Assembly: GCA_016839405.1 (NCBI GenBank)
Contig: JAEOUJ010000089.1
Coordinates: 1-7,526, forward strand
Direction: 5' to 3'
From: Candidatus Gerdarchaeota archaeon
Lineage (GTDB): Archaea; Asgardarchaeota; Heimdallarchaeia; JABLTI01
Length of the DNA stretch: 7,526 bases
The notes beneath the pieces are model-generated. The model was not told the origin of the DNA. It did not search any database and worked only from the letters and a program-made list of their open reading frames with translations. A program made the translations under genes and the position numbers. Shown piece after piece: positions 6,279 through 7,526 of this stretch; the first letter of the stretch is position 1, and every line of letters begins with the position of its first letter.

Positions 6279-6400
6279 AAAATAATCCCTATTAAAAGAT
6301 AATATCACACGAATTAAAGATTTTTCTAGCTCATTATTATTTACAAAATAAATTAATTTTATGAATAATTCATATTAATTAGATTTTACTTTGTGATTTT

Positions 6401-7030
6401 ATGAAACGTGGGAATAAAATTATTCTTGGGATATTTATTTCAATTATAATCGCATTTGGATTCGTTATTGGTGGTGTTAAATTATGGGATATTTATCTGC
6501 AAAGAAAACCCCCAATTGCTCCTCCTCCATTAGATTTTTTATTTGATAATACTTCAGGAATTATTAGAATTAGTGGATATGGTTATGTTCCTTGGGGTGG
6601 TTGGCATAATGGTTTTGATTTTATTATTAATACATCTTCAATTATAATTGCTCCCTGTGATATGGAAGTTACTGAAGTTACTTTGGAGTATCTAGAAGGA
6701 GGTGGTCATTGGGCTGTAAAAACTACTTATGAGTTAAACAAGGATTATTTTCTTTTAATTGGTTTTGAATCCTGGGCATTAAATGAAACTTATGGTAATT
6801 ATCAACTTGATGAAATAACTGTTGATGTTGGTCAGCTTATTAATAAAGGAGAAGTAATTGGTACTCTTCTCTATCATCGAATAGATGCTCACATTCATTA
6901 TGCCTTATATGAAAAGGGCGATACTGTTTGCCCCTATCCATTCTTTAGCGAAGAAGCTAAAATTATTTTTGATATGCTTTGGTCGCTTTATGGAGTTAGC
7001 ATTTTACCTTGTAATGAAACATTAATTTAA
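6401..7030 (+). CDS. Membrane-anchored M23/LytM-like domain protein, paralogue B
   Basis: This 209-residue protein has an N-terminal membrane segment (about 7-27), a proline-rich linker (KPPIAPPPL, 36-44) and an outside M23-like domain. HNGFD (H69, D73) and HIHY (H164, H166) keep the HxxxD and HxH zinc motifs, and IIIAPC (81-86) and G150-E-V-I-G154 match other family strands. As in the paralogue at 343-1032, the middle Y-x-H is replaced by YFLLIGFES. Shared with that paralogue are cysteines C86, C177 and C204, sequons at N50, N77, N128 and N205, and invariant GHWAV/DHWAV, NETYGN and DTVCPY blocks, which do not belong to the M23 core I know. The start ATG has GTGAT just upstream and begins directly before the membrane segment. 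It is divergent from the C11 protease (about 120 bases apart), so the two may be co-regulated. Peptidase or binding role is undecided. Confidence 0.78.
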   Translation: MKRGNKIILGIFISIIIAFGFVIGGVKLWDIYLQRKPPIAPPPLDFLFDNTSGIIRISGYGYVPWGGWHNGFDFIINTSSIIIAPCDMEVTEVTLEYLEGGGHWAVKTTYELNKDYFLLIGFESWALNETYGNYQLDEITVDVGQLINKGEVIGTLLYHRIDAHIHYALYEKGDTVCPYPFFSEEAKIIFDMLWSLYGVSILPCNETLI

Positions 7031-7124
7031 TTACACCCACAATTACAATTCTTTAATTTCACAAAAACAGATGTTCAAAATAATAAAAAGTCTATTTGCT
7101 AATTATTTATTTTTACAATTGATT

Positions 7125-7133
7125 TTTATAAAA
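7125..7133 (+). promoter_or_regulatory. TATA box of the DUF362 gene
   Basis: TTTATAAAA (7125-7133) lies in the 151-base gap after the M23-like gene. Initiation about 26 bases on (near 7156) would leave a leader of about 26 bases with the SD inside. The rest of the gap (7031-7124) is AT-rich with T-runs that may end the previous transcript. Confidence 0.45.
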
Positions 7134-7166
7134 AGTTTTTAGGTAAAAAAATTCTTTTAATAATAA

Positions 7167-7173
7167 GAGGGTG
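7167..7173 (+). promoter_or_regulatory. Shine-Dalgarno site of the DUF362 gene
   Basis: GAGGGTG lies eight bases before TTG at 7182. The in-frame GTG at 7173 would overlap this site, which is why TTG is preferred. Confidence 0.55.
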
Positions 7174-7181
7174 TGCTTTCA

Positions 7182-7526
7182 TTGAATTATTTAGCTAAAG
7201 TTTTTGTAAGAGATGTAAATTTTAATCCAGATGAATCTAACTATCTAAACAAGATAACAGAGCTAACTTATGAAATATTAGATTCCCTTGGTGGCAAAAA
7301 TCTGTTAAAATCGTCTAAAGATGTTTATATTAAACCAAATGGAATAGATACTAAACCCTATGCTTATACCAGACCAGAAGTCATTGAAGCAACAATTAAT
7401 TACTTTAAGGATAGTGGAGCCAATAAAATATATTTAATGGAAAATAGCACTCAAGCGAATTATACACGTATCGTATTTGATGTTCTGGGTTACAAGAAAA
7501 TTTGTATAAGAACTGGTGCTAAACCG
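7182..7526 (+). CDS. DUF362 domain protein, N-terminal fragment (cut by window edge)
   Basis: The frame is open for 115 codons from TTG at 7182 to the last base. The product matches the start of the DUF362 family: VYIKPNGIDTKPYAYTRPEV (about 49-68; the conserved 'IKPN...' strand and 'tRPEvv' turn), then helix and strand EATINYFKDSGANKIYLMEN (69-88), then Y-T-R-I-V-F-D-V-L-G-Y. Members often carry an iron-sulfur (ferredoxin-like) region further on, but that part is outside the window. The family's function is mostly unproven; some members are annotated as iron-sulfur proteins. No membrane segment or signal peptide is seen, so it is cytoplasmic and unlike the surface proteins beside it. Start: GTG at 7173 is in frame and possible, but TTG at 7182 has the better SD spacing. 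Confidence 0.8.
   Translation, partial: MNYLAKVFVRDVNFNPDESNYLNKITELTYEILDSLGGKNLLKSSKDVYIKPNGIDTKPYAYTRPEVIEATINYFKDSGANKIYLMENSTQANYTRIVFDVLGYKKICIRTGAKP

Noticed and set aside
5998..6285. A 95-codon open frame on the plus strand
   Set aside because: It lies antisense inside the C11 protease signal peptide and catalytic region, has no SD site and no recognisable domain. It is a shadow of the real gene.
6279..6308. GTG start adding ten residues to the C11 protease
   Set aside because: It would put polar residues ahead of a typical signal peptide start (MRRQKN), and it has no SD site, whereas the ATG at 6278 has AGGGAT at good spacing.
6360..6374. Palindrome TATGAATAATTCATA between the C11 and M23-like genes
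   Set aside because: It is a 15-bp perfect palindrome but wholly AT-rich apart from one G and one C, single-copy, and overlaps the likely TATA region; chance is a sufficient explanation without more copies.
1..7526. tRNA or rRNA genes, CRISPR arrays, insertion sequences or attachment sites
   Set aside because: I saw no cloverleaf with a GTTCRA-type arm, no regularly spaced direct repeats, no transposase or integrase frame and no terminal inverted repeats.

Overview
The window is about 30% GC by eye and reads as archaeal, most like an Asgard (Lokiarchaeia-type) genome. The reasons are BRE/TATA-style promoters instead of -35/-10 boxes, Shine-Dalgarno (SD) sites matching GGAGGTGA, TTG starts, an archaeal-style winged-helix regulator, and cell-surface proteins that combine a clostripain-type (C11) protease with membrane-anchored LytM/M23-like domains rich in N-glycosylation sequons. 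The lineage is an inference. No rRNA or tRNA gene or phylogenetic marker is present to prove it.

Layout: (1) 1-192, minus: the N-terminus of a secreted protein that runs off the left edge. (2) 343-1032, plus: a membrane-anchored M23-like protein. (3) 1160-1912, plus: a bactofilin/YhbE-like beta-helix polymer protein with a near-perfect 17-residue Gly-Ser repeat. (4) 1987-3033, minus: a GNAT acetyltransferase, convergent with the previous gene across a 12-bp-arm hairpin. (5) 3181-3960, plus: a winged-helix regulator divergent from the GNAT gene; the gap between them holds three copies of an ATTTAAT-N-ATTAAAT palindrome placed sensibly relative to both predicted promoters. (6) 4004-4273, minus: a small two-helix membrane protein. 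(7) 4326-6278, minus: a secreted, C-terminally anchored C11 protease. (8) 6401-7030, plus: a second M23-like paralogue, divergent from the protease. (9) 7182-7526, plus: the start of a DUF362 protein cut by the right edge.

Two themes stand out. The first is an outer-surface set: two M23-like paralogues (about 57% identical by hand alignment), a C11 protease and a secreted protein, all apparently anchored or exported and carrying many N-X-S/T sequons. The M23 domains keep the zinc-ligand motifs HxxxD and HxH but seem to lack the usual Y-x-H histidine, in an organism that probably has no murein. The second is a compact regulatory unit, the wHTH and GNAT genes, whose shared promoter region carries a repeated palindrome that predicts joint control by the wHTH protein.

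No RNA gene, CRISPR array, insertion sequence, integrase or attachment site is visible, and no gene-free stretch exceeds 300 bases. The region looks like ordinary chromosomal accessory content, not a mobile element.
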